A stretch of 64,000 nucleotides of DNA from Bacteroidia bacterium (GTDB lineage: Bacteria > Bacteroidota > Bacteroidia > B-17B0 > Aurantibacillaceae), in the NCBI GenBank assembly GCA_026003255.1, contig BPGX01000010.1, positions 1-64,000 on the forward strand, written 5' to 3'. Numbering within the stretch: position 1 is the first letter of the stretch; each line of letters opens with the position of its first letter. A program made the position numbers and the translations under genes. Shown one piece after another: positions 27,580 through 36,557 of the stretch. Below the pieces are notes generated by a model. It saw nothing but the letters and a program-made list of their open reading frames with translations, made no database searches and was not told the origin of the DNA.

Positions 27580-29127
27580 ATGCCTGCCATTTTAGGGACA
27601 TTACTTAAAAATACAATAGCATTAAGCAGTAAATTAAAAAAAGAAAAGCGCCCTTTCAGGCAGCAACAGGAAACATTGATTAAACTATTAACGAAAGCAA
27701 AAGATACAGCATTTGGGCATCACTATCATTTTGATAAAATTTTGAAGAGCCCTAATATCGTTCGTAGTTTTCAGGAAAACGTCCCGACACACGATTACAG
27801 TAAAATTTACAGAGAATGGTGGTATCGTACCTTGAATGGAGAGCCCTTTGTTTGCTGGCCGGGTTACACTAAATATTTTGCTTTAAGTTCAGGGACTTCT
27901 GAATCATCTTCTAAATACATTCCCGTTACGAAAGACATGTTGAAGGCCATTCAGCGAGGCGCAATAAGACAAATTCTATCAACAGCCCATTTTAATCTTC
28001 CACCAGAGTTGTATCAAAAAGGGATTTTGATGATTGGAGGAAGTACACATTTGAATTACAATGGTACTTACTTTGCAGGTGATTTGAGTGGTATTACAAC
28101 AGGTAATATTCCATTCTGGTTTCAACATCATTACAAGCCCGGAAAAAAAATATCCGGCTACAAAGATTGGAATACTAAGTTAAACGAAATGACGGTGAAT
28201 GCTCATAAATGGGATATTGGCATTATTGCAGGAGTACCAGCATGGATACAAATTTTGATGGAAAAAATTTTAGACCATTATAAAATCAGTTCTATACACG
28301 ATATATGGCCTAACTTTAGAATATATGTGCATGGAGGCGTAGCCATTCATCCCTACAAAGCGAGTTTGAAAAAAATGTTTGCAAAAGATGTATTGTTTAT
28401 AGACACATACATGGCATCAGAAGGATTTATTGCTTTTGAAGAACGTCCGAATGAGTTACAAGCCATGAAAATGATTTTGAATAACGGTATTTTCTTTGAA
28501 TTTGTTCCGTTTAATGAAAACAATTTTGATGCCGACGGAAATATGAAAGAAAATCCTGAAACCTTGCTGATTAATGAGGTAGAAGAAAATAAGGACTATG
28601 CACTATTACTTTCTTCCTGTGCTGGGGCATGGAGATATTTAATTGGAGATACTATTAAATTTACAGATACAAAAAGAGCAGAAATTTTAATCACTGGACG
28701 CACAAAACATTTTTTAAGTTTGTGTGGAGAACATCTTTCAGTGGAAAACATGACAAAAGCTATTGACCTAACTGCAAAAGACCTGAACATTGAAATTAAT
28801 GAGTTCACGGTTGCAGGTATTAAGTATGAAAATTTATTTGCACATCACTGGTATGTAGGAACCAATAGAATGATAGATAAACAAATTATCAAAGAAAAAA
28901 TTGATAATTATTTGAAAGAACTCAATGATGATTATCGTGTAGAAAGAATGGCCGCATTGAAAAATATTTTTGTAGATGTATTGCCTGACGATATGTTTAT
29001 TCAATTTTTAGAATATAAAAAAAGAGCTGGTGCACAAAGCAAATTCCCAAGAGTTATAAAAGGGAAATTATATGAGGAATGGAAAGAATTTCTGATTCAA
29101 AAAGGATATGATATTTTCAAAGAATGA
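27580..29127 (+). CDS. GH3-family acyl-adenylate-forming protein
   Basis: A 515-residue protein of the GH3 (auxin-responsive promoter) family within the ANL superfamily, which in plants conjugates amino acids to acyl acids through an adenylate. The nucleotide-binding loop LSSGTSESSSKYIPVT near residue 108, the segment DTYMASEGFIAF near 280, and the C-terminal hinge LITGRTKHFLSLCGEHLS near 370 are all recognisable. Bacterial members are common in Bacteroidota but their substrates are not known to me. It overlaps the next gene by 4 bases (ATGA). Confidence 0.85.
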   Translation: MPAILGTLLKNTIALSSKLKKEKRPFRQQQETLIKLLTKAKDTAFGHHYHFDKILKSPNIVRSFQENVPTHDYSKIYREWWYRTLNGEPFVCWPGYTKYFALSSGTSESSSKYIPVTKDMLKAIQRGAIRQILSTAHFNLPPELYQKGILMIGGSTHLNYNGTYFAGDLSGITTGNIPFWFQHHYKPGKKISGYKDWNTKLNEMTVNAHKWDIGIIAGVPAWIQILMEKILDHYKISSIHDIWPNFRIYVHGGVAIHPYKASLKKMFAKDVLFIDTYMASEGFIAFEERPNELQAMKMILNNGIFFEFVPFNENNFDADGNMKENPETLLINEVEENKDYALLLSSCAGAWRYLIGDTIKFTDTKRAEILITGRTKHFLSLCGEHLSVENMTKAIDLTAKDLNIEINEFTVAGIKYENLFAHHWYVGTNRMIDKQIIKEKIDNYLKELNDDYRVERMAALKNIFVDVLPDDMFIQFLEYKKRAGAQSKFPRVIKGKLYEEWKEFLIQKGYDIFKE

Positions 29128-29777
29128 TATTCAGTTTAATTTATCAGAGCATAATCATTATTGTATTACTGACATTTTCATTTGGGCCTTCCTTTTTTAG
29201 TTTAATTAATTATTCTATAAAAAAAGGATTTCGTCCCGCTTCTATGCTGGCTTTTGGAGTAGTAGGAAGTGATTTTTTTGTCTGTTTATTTAATATCTTT
29301 TTAGTTCATTATGGTTTTACAGAATGGTTGAATGACACAAAAAATCAACGATTTGCAGGCATCTTAGCAGGAGTTATATTAATTTTATTTGGTGCCTTTT
29401 ATTTCAAAAAAGAAGCGCCATCTTCCGCAGATGAAAACGGAGAAGATGCACTTATCAAAAATGAAACACACCCAGCTCTCTTAATTGTAAAAGGATTTAT
29501 CCTGAATTTATTCAATCCAGCAGTATGGTTTTTGTGGTTAGGCAATGTAACCATTATTAGTAATTTTTTTAATCACTCACTTACAAAAACACTGCTGTAT
29601 TTTTCAATCATTAATGGTATAGTATTAATAGTAGAATTGTATAAAATTTATTTAGGGAATAAAATTAAAAAGGTATTAAAACCGCAATTAATCCACATCA
29701 TTAATATTTTAACTGGAAGTACATTAATTGCTTTTGGTATTTATTTAATTTACAATTATTATTTTGAAAAAATATGA
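29124..29777 (+). CDS. LysE-family transporter
   Basis: A 217-residue integral membrane protein with six predicted helices and the family's N-terminal pattern (GPSFFSLINYSIKKGFRPA), plus FILNLFNPAVWFLWLG in the fifth segment. LysE/RhtB proteins export amino acids or related small molecules. The central loop (about residues 95-115) is charged and probably cytoplasmic. Start and stop codons overlap the neighbouring genes by 4 bases on each side, indicating translational coupling with the GH3-family gene and the DUF493 gene. Confidence 0.8.
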   Translation: MIFSLIYQSIIIIVLLTFSFGPSFFSLINYSIKKGFRPASMLAFGVVGSDFFVCLFNIFLVHYGFTEWLNDTKNQRFAGILAGVILILFGAFYFKKEAPSSADENGEDALIKNETHPALLIVKGFILNLFNPAVWFLWLGNVTIISNFFNHSLTKTLLYFSIINGIVLIVELYKIYLGNKIKKVLKPQLIHIINILTGSTLIAFGIYLIYNYYFEKI

Positions 29778-30049
29778 TGAATGATTGGTCTAACTTAAAA
29801 GCTCGATTAGAAGAGCATCAACCGTTTCCTGCGTTATACATGTTCAAATTTATATTGAATAGCGATAATAAAAAAATTGCTCAGGTAGAAGCATTATTTA
29901 ATGAAGATAACACAGCCGAAATAACCATTCGTCAAAGCAACCGCGGAAGATATGTGAGTATTACGGTGAAACAAATGGTTAATACGGTTGAAGAAATTAT
30001 CCACATTTATGAAATGGCTTCTGCTATTCCCGGTGTTATGATTTTGTAG
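29774..30049 (+). CDS. DUF493 family protein
   Basis: A 91-residue ferredoxin-like fold protein matching DUF493 (YbeD type): an initial PALYMFKFIL strand, a middle S-N-R-G-R-Y-V-S-I-T-V-K strand with the family's S-x-x-G-x-Y pattern, and a final IYEMASAIPGVMIL. The family is thought to be a small regulatory or ligand-binding domain; the function is not established. It is translationally coupled to the upstream LysE-type gene (4-base overlap), with the epimerase gene 5 bases on. Confidence 0.75.
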   Translation: MMNDWSNLKARLEEHQPFPALYMFKFILNSDNKKIAQVEALFNEDNTAEITIRQSNRGRYVSITVKQMVNTVEEIIHIYEMASAIPGVMIL

Positions 30050-30054
30050 AAACT

Positions 30055-30930
30055 ATGGAGTATAATTTACAAAACAAACATCTGAGTTTAATTGTAAGTA
30101 CTAATGGGGCAGAGATAATTTCGCTGAAATATCAAAATAGGGAACTAATATGGCAGGCAGAAAACGAATGGCAAAGACATGCACCTATCTTGTTTCCCAT
30201 TGTTGGTAAACTAAAAAATAACCAATATCAATACAACAATCAATTCTACTCTTTACCACAACACGGCTTTGCAAGAGATAAAGAATGGTTGTGTACACTA
30301 CATACTGAAGACACCTTGCAATTTGAACTCACCGACGATGAAGAAACATTTAATATTTATCCTTTTCATTTTTCTTTAATTGTAGAATATCAACTTGTTG
30401 AAAGTGGTGTGAACATAACATTTAAGATTTTTAATCCATATCATGAGATTCTACCATTTAGCATAGGTTACCATCCAGGTTTCAATACTTTTGGTGAATT
30501 GGAAGATTGCAGCGTGATATTTGAAAGAAATAATAAATCTTTGATTTTACAAAGGACTTTTTTGTATAATGGTTTAATATCAAATCAAAAAGAAGCCATT
30601 TCTTTTGACAATACAGAAATAGAGAAATTACGATTGAATACACGCTTATTTGATAACGACGCGTTGGTATTTGAAAATAGCGGAATTGTCTCAATTACTC
30701 TTGAAAATTCTTCATGGCCATATTCAATTAAAATTAGTTCACCAAACTGCAAGAATTGGGGGATATGGACAAAACCAAATTGCAACAAATTTATCTGTAT
30801 TGAACCGTGGATGGGCATTGCTGATACCGTAGATAGTAATAGAGATATTTTGAATAAAAAAGACATTATATTACTAAATGCTTATAGTGGATGGGAGTGG
30901 GAAATTAATTTAGACATAAGTACAGTATGA
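30055..30930 (+). CDS. Aldose 1-epimerase family protein
   Basis: A 291-residue galactose-mutarotase-like protein of the LacX/YihR-type branch. It converts alpha and beta anomers of sugars. Visible features are LPQHGFARDKEW near residue 67 with a conserved His-Gly-Phe-Ala-Arg, SIGYHPGFNTF near 136 with the second His, and CIEPWMGIADT near 257 containing the likely catalytic Glu. It is last in a run of six close genes that starts at the M42 peptidase. The exact sugar is not predictable. Confidence 0.83.
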   Translation: MEYNLQNKHLSLIVSTNGAEIISLKYQNRELIWQAENEWQRHAPILFPIVGKLKNNQYQYNNQFYSLPQHGFARDKEWLCTLHTEDTLQFELTDDEETFNIYPFHFSLIVEYQLVESGVNITFKIFNPYHEILPFSIGYHPGFNTFGELEDCSVIFERNNKSLILQRTFLYNGLISNQKEAISFDNTEIEKLRLNTRLFDNDALVFENSGIVSITLENSSWPYSIKISSPNCKNWGIWTKPNCNKFICIEPWMGIADTVDSNRDILNKKDIILLNAYSGWEWEINLDISTV

Positions 30931-30984
30931 AAATAATTGTCTTTTTGTTACTAGAGATTATGAGCAATAACAAAACTAAATAGA

Positions 30985-31095
30985 ACACAGATAACACTGA
31001 TTAAATACAGATTATCGCAGATTAATTAAAAATTAAGAATGCTAATTAAAGCATGTTTGTATAAATCAAATCGGTTACATTTGTGTTATCTGTGT
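30985..31095. repeat. Intergenic inverted-repeat element
   Basis: ACACAGATAACAC (30985-30997) and GTGTTATCTGTGT (31083-31095) are perfect 13-base complements around an 85-base AT-rich interior. It lies in the 257-base gap between the convergent epimerase and alaS genes, where I see nothing else. It could fold as a long hairpin in RNA or be a degenerate mobile repeat; it does not share the ends of the MITE-like copies. Confidence 0.5.
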
Positions 31096-31187
31096 ACTGT
31101 TTTTATTCTAAAAATTTATCTAATATTTTACTTTAAGATGTATAATCCCGTAGGAATTCTTTATGTAAATATAGGTCTATGGTAAAA

Positions 31188-33851
31188 TTAAACAAATACG
31201 CCCTCAAAAAACTTCTTAGCAGCAGAAAGAGCGTTAGGTACACCTTCTCCATTAGTCCCTCCTGCCTGCGCAAAATGCGGTTGACCACCACCACCGCCCT
31301 GAATATGTTTTGCTAATTCTCTAATAATCTGCGAAGCATTTAAATTGTATGTCTTTACAAGTTCCTGTGAAATAATCAAAGATAAATATACCTTTTCTTT
31401 TTGGCGATTAGCTATCAAACCAATAAAATTTGGATATTCATTATTCAATTCAAATAAGATGTTTTTCACTTCGTCAGCATTTGGAATATTGAGCTCCTCA
31501 ATCAGTACATTCCAGTCCTTCTTTCGTATTATTTTATTTTTCAATTCTCTCTTAATAATTTGTGCTTGTTCTTTTAAAAGGTCTGATAATTGTCTTTTCA
31601 AATCTTTGTTTTCTTCTATTATCTGAATCACCTTTTTGTCAATCTCTTTATTGATTTTCAATAGTTCCTTTAATGTATTGAATTGAGAGTATAAATTCTG
31701 TAATTGCTGCAATGCTTTATGACCTGTTATGGCTTCAATCCTTCTAATACCAGCAGAAGATGCTTCTTCTGAAACAATTTTGAAAAGTCCGATATCTCCA
31801 GTGCGAGAAACGTGCGTGCCGCCACATAATTCAATTGAGTATTCTTTATCAAAGATTACCACTCTCACAATGTCTTCATATTTCTCACCAAACAACGCCA
31901 TAGCGCCCATCTTCTTTGCATCCTGTAATGGCATATATTTTATTTCTACTGGAATGTTTTCTAAAATTTTCTGATTCACTAATTGTTCAATTTTCTGAAT
32001 TTCTTCATCCGTAAGTTTAGCAAAGTGAGAAAAATCAAATCGAAGATAATCGGCATTCACCAAACTACCTTTTTGTTCAACATGCGTACCTAACATCTTT
32101 CGAAGTGCAGCATGTAAAAGATGAGTTGCTGAGTGATTACGAGCAGTGTCTAATCGTTTTTCAGTATCTACTTTTGCAATAAGCTTTTGCTGAATATTTT
32201 GTGGTAATTTTTCAACGATGTGCAGAATAACGCCCATTTCTTTTTTAGTATCTACCACACGGATTTTTTCACCATTTATTTCATCACCAAAAATCAAATA
32301 GCCCGTATCTCCTACCTGTCCCCCCCCTTCTGGATAAAACGGCGTTTCTTTGAGTACAATTTGATACAATGTTTTATTTTTTGTCTTGACAGTTCTGTAT
32401 TTTACAACAGTAGTTGTAGTATTTAATAAGTCATATCCTACAAACTTTGGTTCTTCACTTGATAATACCATCCAATCGTCTGTTTCTACAGCAGTAGCGG
32501 AACGAGAACGATTTTTTTGTTCTTCAAGATGTTTTTGAAATTCTTTTTCATCTACAGACATACCGCCTTCACGGGCAATCAGTTGAGTAAGGTCAAATGG
32601 GAAACCATAGGTATCGTACAATTCAAAAGCAATTTTTCCCGGAATTATATTAATTTTTTGCTTTTGTAATTCATCAATGATGGCTTCTATTTTACGTAAA
32701 CCATTTTCTAATGTTTTGAGGAAATTATGTTCTTCTTCTTTGATGATGTTTTGGATAAGGGGCTGTTGTTGTTTTAGTTCAGGAAAAGCGTCGCCCATTT
32801 GTTCCACTAAAACAGGAACTAAGTTGTAAATAAACGGATCTTTTTGTTGTAAGTATTGAAAACCATAGCGAATCGCTCTTCGTAAAATTCTTCGAATAAC
32901 GTAACCGGCACCAGTATTGGAAGGTAATTGTCCATCCGCGATGGAAAAAGCAATAGCACGGATATGGTCAGCAATTACACGAATGGCAATGTTTATTTTC
33001 CTTTGTTGTTCTTCGTTTTCTCTTAAGAAATCATATTTCAACCCGGTGAGTTGTTCTATCTTTTGAATGATAGGCGTGAAAACGTCTGTATCATAAGTAC
33101 TTTGCTTGCCCTGTAAGACCATGCACAAACGTTCAAAGCCCATTCCTGTATCTACATGATTTTTGGGAAGAGGCACAAGTGTTCCATTCGCTTTGCGTTC
33201 GTATTGCATGAAAACGAGATTCCAGATTTCTATAACCTGCGGATGTCCTGTGTTTACAAGAGAATAGCCATCAACCTTTTTTCTTTCTTCATCGTTTCGG
33301 ATATCGCAATGAATTTCTGTACAGGGCCCGCAGGGTCCAGTATCGCCCATCTCCCAAAAGTTATCCTTTTTATTTCCTTTGAGAATGCGGTTTTCGGGAA
33401 CATATTGTTTCCAGATTTCGTAACTTTCTTTATCAAAAGGAATGTTTTCTTTATCATCGCCTTCAAATACCGTTACATATAATCTATCTTCTGGAATTTT
33501 ATAAACTTCGGTGAGCAATTCCCATGCCCAATGAATGGCTTCTTTTTTGAAATAATCTCCAAAGCTCCAGTTACCAAGCATTTCAAAAAAGGTATGATGA
33601 TAGGTGTCAAGTCCTACGTCTTCTAAGTCGTTATGTTTTCCGCTAACTCTCAAACATTTTTGCGTATCGGCTACATGAGGATATTTGATTTCAGCATTTC
33701 CGAGAAACCAATCTTTAAAAGGCGCCATGCCGCTATTGATAAACATCAGCGTGGGGTCGTTTTTTACTACCATAGGAGCGGATGGGACAATTTGATGTCC
33801 TTTAGATTGAAAAAAGTCAAGAAAAGTCTGGCGAACTTGTTTGCTGTTCAT
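31188..33851 (-). CDS. alaS: Alanine--tRNA ligase
   Basis: An 887-residue class II aminoacyl-tRNA synthetase. The catalytic core begins at the N-terminus (FLDFFQSKGHQIVPSAP, FINSGMAPFKDWF, HHTFFEMLGNWSFGDYF). The editing domain has zinc-site motifs HSATHLLHAALR and CGGTHVSRTGDIG. The C-terminal C-Ala domain ends with GGGGGQPHFAQAGG. All expected parts are present and the length is normal. It marks the left border of the accessory island. Confidence 0.97.
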   Translation of the reverse strand: MNSKQVRQTFLDFFQSKGHQIVPSAPMVVKNDPTLMFINSGMAPFKDWFLGNAEIKYPHVADTQKCLRVSGKHNDLEDVGLDTYHHTFFEMLGNWSFGDYFKKEAIHWAWELLTEVYKIPEDRLYVTVFEGDDKENIPFDKESYEIWKQYVPENRILKGNKKDNFWEMGDTGPCGPCTEIHCDIRNDEERKKVDGYSLVNTGHPQVIEIWNLVFMQYERKANGTLVPLPKNHVDTGMGFERLCMVLQGKQSTYDTDVFTPIIQKIEQLTGLKYDFLRENEEQQRKINIAIRVIADHIRAIAFSIADGQLPSNTGAGYVIRRILRRAIRYGFQYLQQKDPFIYNLVPVLVEQMGDAFPELKQQQPLIQNIIKEEEHNFLKTLENGLRKIEAIIDELQKQKINIIPGKIAFELYDTYGFPFDLTQLIAREGGMSVDEKEFQKHLEEQKNRSRSATAVETDDWMVLSSEEPKFVGYDLLNTTTTVVKYRTVKTKNKTLYQIVLKETPFYPEGGGQVGDTGYLIFGDEINGEKIRVVDTKKEMGVILHIVEKLPQNIQQKLIAKVDTEKRLDTARNHSATHLLHAALRKMLGTHVEQKGSLVNADYLRFDFSHFAKLTDEEIQKIEQLVNQKILENIPVEIKYMPLQDAKKMGAMALFGEKYEDIVRVVIFDKEYSIELCGGTHVSRTGDIGLFKIVSEEASSAGIRRIEAITGHKALQQLQNLYSQFNTLKELLKINKEIDKKVIQIIEENKDLKRQLSDLLKEQAQIIKRELKNKIIRKKDWNVLIEELNIPNADEVKNILFELNNEYPNFIGLIANRQKEKVYLSLIISQELVKTYNLNASQIIRELAKHIQGGGGGQPHFAQAGGTNGEGVPNALSAAKKFFEGVFV

Positions 33852-33884
33852 AATTTCTATTCATTATTTATTTTCCTTAGCAGG

Positions 33885-33904
33885 CAAATGTACACTTATT
33901 TTTG
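33885..33904. promoter_or_regulatory. Back-to-back -7 elements for alaS and the WYL regulator
   Basis: On the minus strand 33885-33892 reads TACATTTG, 34 bases upstream of the alaS ATG. On the plus strand 33897-33904 reads TATTTTTG, 63 bases upstream of the WYL gene ATG. The two divergent promoters are 4 bases apart, so a protein bound here could affect both. Confidence 0.5.
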
Positions 33905-33966
33905 GTAAATTCTTTTTATGGCAAAATAAATTTAATATAAGTAGATTTATGCAAAAATTATTTTAT

Positions 33967-34983
33967 ATGTCCACCAATAAAATGGCAATGATTCGCTATA
34001 AATTATTGGACGATTGTTTTCGTAATAGAGGCAAGCGATATACAATTGATGAATTAGTAGAAATTATTAATGATTATTTAATGGAAAATTACGGAAGCGG
34101 AATGGAGATAAGTAAAAGGCAAATTTATAATGATATTGAATTTTTAGAAAGTAGTACGGGTTTTAATGCTTGTATACAAAGGATTAAGGATGGCAAAAAT
34201 GTTTATTATACCTATGCAGATAAAAATTTTAGTATATTTAAAACACCACTAAGCGAAGAAGAGGTAAAAAAAATTAAAGAAGCTATTCGCTTACTTGAAA
34301 CCTTTAAAGGTAGACCACAATTAAATTGGATATATGAGGCAATAACGCATTTGAGAAATAATTTAAAGATTCAAGATGATAATCTAAAACCATTTGTTGA
34401 ATTTCAGGAAAATCCTTATTTAGAAGGATTAGAACATCTTGAAACATTTTATGATGCGATATTATACAAAAAAGTTTTAGAAGTAGAATATAAGCCATTC
34501 CAGCAGGAAAAACAAGTATTTGAAATACATCCCTATTACCTTAAGCAGTATAACCAGAGATGGTATTTAATAGGATATAACAAAGAAAAAAACAAACATG
34601 CATGGTTATTATCTATTGATAGAGTGATTGATATAAAAGAAAAAAGAGACGTGGAATATATTGATAATTGCATTGATTTTGAAGAATACTTTGAAGATGT
34701 AATTGGAGTAACAAAGCCAGAAGATGAAGAGGTTCAAGAAATTATATTACATGTACATGGCGTAACTGGTCATTATATCAAGACAAAACCACTACATGGT
34801 TCGCAAAAATCAAAATGGTTGATTGAAAATGAATTATTAGAAGTAAAATTAAGAGTTTATATTAACTATGAATTAATTAGCAATTTATTATCCTTTGGAA
34901 AAAATGTAGAAGTGAAAGCTCCTGAAAAACTTAGAGAAATTATTAAAGAAAGTTTGAAAAAAATGAATGAATTTTATGAGTAG
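33967..34983 (+). CDS. WYL-domain transcriptional regulator
   Basis: About 338 residues from the chosen ATG (M-S-T-N-K-M-A-M-I-R); the open frame reaches back to 33841, but that would overlap alaS and both promoters. The N-terminal part is a winged helix (IRYKLLDDCFRNRGKRYTID). The central part holds the WYL domain, with HPYYLKQYNQRWYLIGY and LLSIDRVIDI, and a C-terminal extension follows. WYL proteins sense ligands, often nucleotides or nucleic acid, and in several systems repress defence operons. It lies on the edge of the accessory island and may regulate it, which is inferred from position only. Confidence 0.82.
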   Translation: MSTNKMAMIRYKLLDDCFRNRGKRYTIDELVEIINDYLMENYGSGMEISKRQIYNDIEFLESSTGFNACIQRIKDGKNVYYTYADKNFSIFKTPLSEEEVKKIKEAIRLLETFKGRPQLNWIYEAITHLRNNLKIQDDNLKPFVEFQENPYLEGLEHLETFYDAILYKKVLEVEYKPFQQEKQVFEIHPYYLKQYNQRWYLIGYNKEKNKHAWLLSIDRVIDIKEKRDVEYIDNCIDFEEYFEDVIGVTKPEDEEVQEIILHVHGVTGHYIKTKPLHGSQKSKWLIENELLEVKLRVYINYELISNLLSFGKNVEVKAPEKLREIIKESLKKMNEFYE

Positions 34984-35012
34984 TAAGAATATAGAACTGT
35001 TCAAGTAATTTT

Positions 35013-35261
35013 AACCCAAATTATGCATTATAAATTACATTATTAAAAGAGATTGCTTCGGGAACGACGTTCCCTCGCAATGACGAGCAACTTCACAAGA
35101 GATTGCTTCGGAAGCGACGCTTCCTCGCAATGACGGGCATATTCTTTATTTTTTACAACTACCCTTCCACCTGTGAAAGGGTGAAAATAAACAATTCCTA
35201 AAACCAGCGGTAGCAAAGAAAATCAGAGCGTTTGACAAAGTCCTAATGAATAATTTGGGTT
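35013..35261. repeat. MITE-like element, copy B
   Basis: Ends are AACCCAAATTATGCA (35013-35027) and TGAATAATTTGGGTT (35247-35261), 14 of 15 complementary, flanked on both sides by TTAA-like sequence. The interior differs from copies A, C and D and carries a tandem REP-like pair at 35048-35145. It fills most of the gap between the WYL gene and the first island gene. Confidence 0.6.
35048..35145. repeat. Tandem pair of REP-like units
   Basis: Two units (35048-35085 and 35098-35145, the second aligning over its first 38-48 bases) share AGAGATTGCTTCGG, then CGACG, then CTCGCAATGACG. Each contains a small inverted repeat around CGACG (GGAACG/CGTTCC and GAAGCG/CGCTTC). They are 50 bases apart. This GATTGCTTCG...CTCGCAATGACG pattern is a widespread intergenic repeat of bacteria. 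Confidence 0.65.
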
Positions 35262-35265
35262 TAAG

Positions 35266-35709
35266 TTATTGCAATGTACAGAGGTAGTAATACTTCCCAT
35301 TATACTCAACAGCTTTTACATTAACCTTGATGTCGGCTTTCTTATCTTTAACTTGTTTATTTAAACACTCACAGACATTGTTTAATAACTCATAGTAAGA
35401 ACTTACTTCCTTATCCAATATCTCTTTGGCCTTTTCTATATCTTCTGCCACTGCTATACATAGCATTTGTAAGTTCTTAAGGTTCTTTCTTATAGCGTCG
35501 GTAATGATATCAGAGTTGTCCGCTTTTCTTGTAATATTGATGACGATGCCATATTCCGTTTCCACATCATCTTTTATCAGAGTACCAATCATCTTAAGTA
35601 CTCTTGTTCCATTGCTTTCCATTACCTTGAATAAAGGATATTTTACGATGATATCTCCTTGTATATTGCTGTTAAAATATACTCTTTGATTGCCTTCTTG
35701 TAGTTTCAT
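35266..35709 (-). CDS. Hypothetical protein of the accessory island
   Basis: A 147-residue protein without signal peptide or membrane segment and with no family I recognise. Residues 1-60 look like antiparallel strands (VYFNSNIQGDIIVKYPLF), residues 65-120 a long charged helix (ITDAIRKNLKNLQMLCIAVAEDIEKAKEILDKEV), and the end a hairpin (VKAVEYNGKYYYLCTL). It ends the minus-strand run of island genes, 19 bases after the next gene upstream. GC content is higher than in the retron region. Confidence 0.5.
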   Translation of the reverse strand: MKLQEGNQRVYFNSNIQGDIIVKYPLFKVMESNGTRVLKMIGTLIKDDVETEYGIVINITRKADNSDIITDAIRKNLKNLQMLCIAVAEDIEKAKEILDKEVSSYYELLNNVCECLNKQVKDKKADIKVNVKAVEYNGKYYYLCTLQ

Positions 35710-35728
35710 AGTTATGGGGTTTTGGGAT

Positions 35729-36301
35729 TTATTTTACGAGTTCTTCTGTTTTGAGTAAAGTGAAGTGTATGTTGGTGTCATCTTTTTCAGATACAGGGAG
35801 GAAGGTAAGCATAATACCTTTCTCTTTATGTTCAACCTCTATCTGTATCTCTTCAAGATTATGTTTAGCCATCTCGGTTAATATGGTAGATCCGTATGGC
35901 GTAACATCTCCGTCCCTTATAGCATATACATATATGACCTTATCGATGGCTTCTATATCCTTATCCAACTCATAATAGCTGCCATCTTTAAACTTGAGCC
36001 CTATCTTGACACTACAATCCTGTTTGCTACAGGGAAAATATGTAACATCAAAATGGAAGGTTAAAAGAAGAAATCTGAGTTCTCCATTCTTATATACGGA
36101 ACAATATACCATTGTTACATCTGTTACTACAAGCAGGTTATCCTTAAGTACGATATAGGGCTCTACGGCACATATCTGTTCATTAACACCTATGCTATAG
36201 CAATTGACCTTATATGGATTTAACCAGTTGAGGTTTTGAGCTTTACATGTGTAACACAATATAAGTAATGCAAACAATATTATGTTCCTTCTAACTACCA
36301 T
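35729..36301 (-). CDS. Exported hypothetical protein of the accessory island
   Basis: A 190-residue protein with a signal peptide (residues 1-21, NIILFALLILCYTCKAQ). The mature part contains four cysteines (in V-N-C, I-C-A-V, F-P-C-S-K-Q-D-C), which could form periplasmic disulfides, and alternates beta strands. No family recognised. It is 12 bases downstream of the preceding small membrane-anchored gene and 19 bases before the last gene of the run, so it is probably in one operon with both. Confidence 0.5.
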   Translation of the reverse strand: MVVRRNIILFALLILCYTCKAQNLNWLNPYKVNCYSIGVNEQICAVEPYIVLKDNLLVVTDVTMVYCSVYKNGELRFLLLTFHFDVTYFPCSKQDCSVKIGLKFKDGSYYELDKDIEAIDKVIYVYAIRDGDVTPYGSTILTEMAKHNLEEIQIEVEHKEKGIMLTFLPVSEKDDTNIHFTLLKTEELVK

Positions 36302-36313
36302 ATTGAGGTGATA

Positions 36314-36544
36314 TTATTCAATGATTAGTTTATCAAGGTTTTTGAGTTCAAGGATGTCAAATATATAACTTTTGATGTTGCCATTATCATCTCTTTCTGA
36401 TACCTTAAATGTCTTATACGTATTTTTAGTGAATATATTCTGTGAGAAATACATCCTACATTGAAGTATTAAAATTACACATAAAACAAAATATTGGGTC
36501 AATAATAGGTTATACGCTGGAATTATGGATATTTTGAAGTTCAT
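36314..36544 (-). CDS. Small hypothetical protein with one hydrophobic segment
   Basis: I start it at M-N-F-K-I-S-I-I-P (36544), which begins 13 bases after the DUF4407 stop; the open frame extends back to 36598 but would overlap that gene by 41 bases. The product is 76 residues: one hydrophobic stretch (about 8-28, NLLLTQYFVLCVILILQC) that could be a signal peptide or anchor, then a short charged region. No family recognised and real expression is uncertain. Confidence 0.35.
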   Translation of the reverse strand: MNFKISIIPAYNLLLTQYFVLCVILILQCRMYFSQNIFTKNTYKTFKVSERDDNGNIKSYIFDILELKNLDKLIIE

Positions 36545-36557
36545 ATATTGTCTAGTT

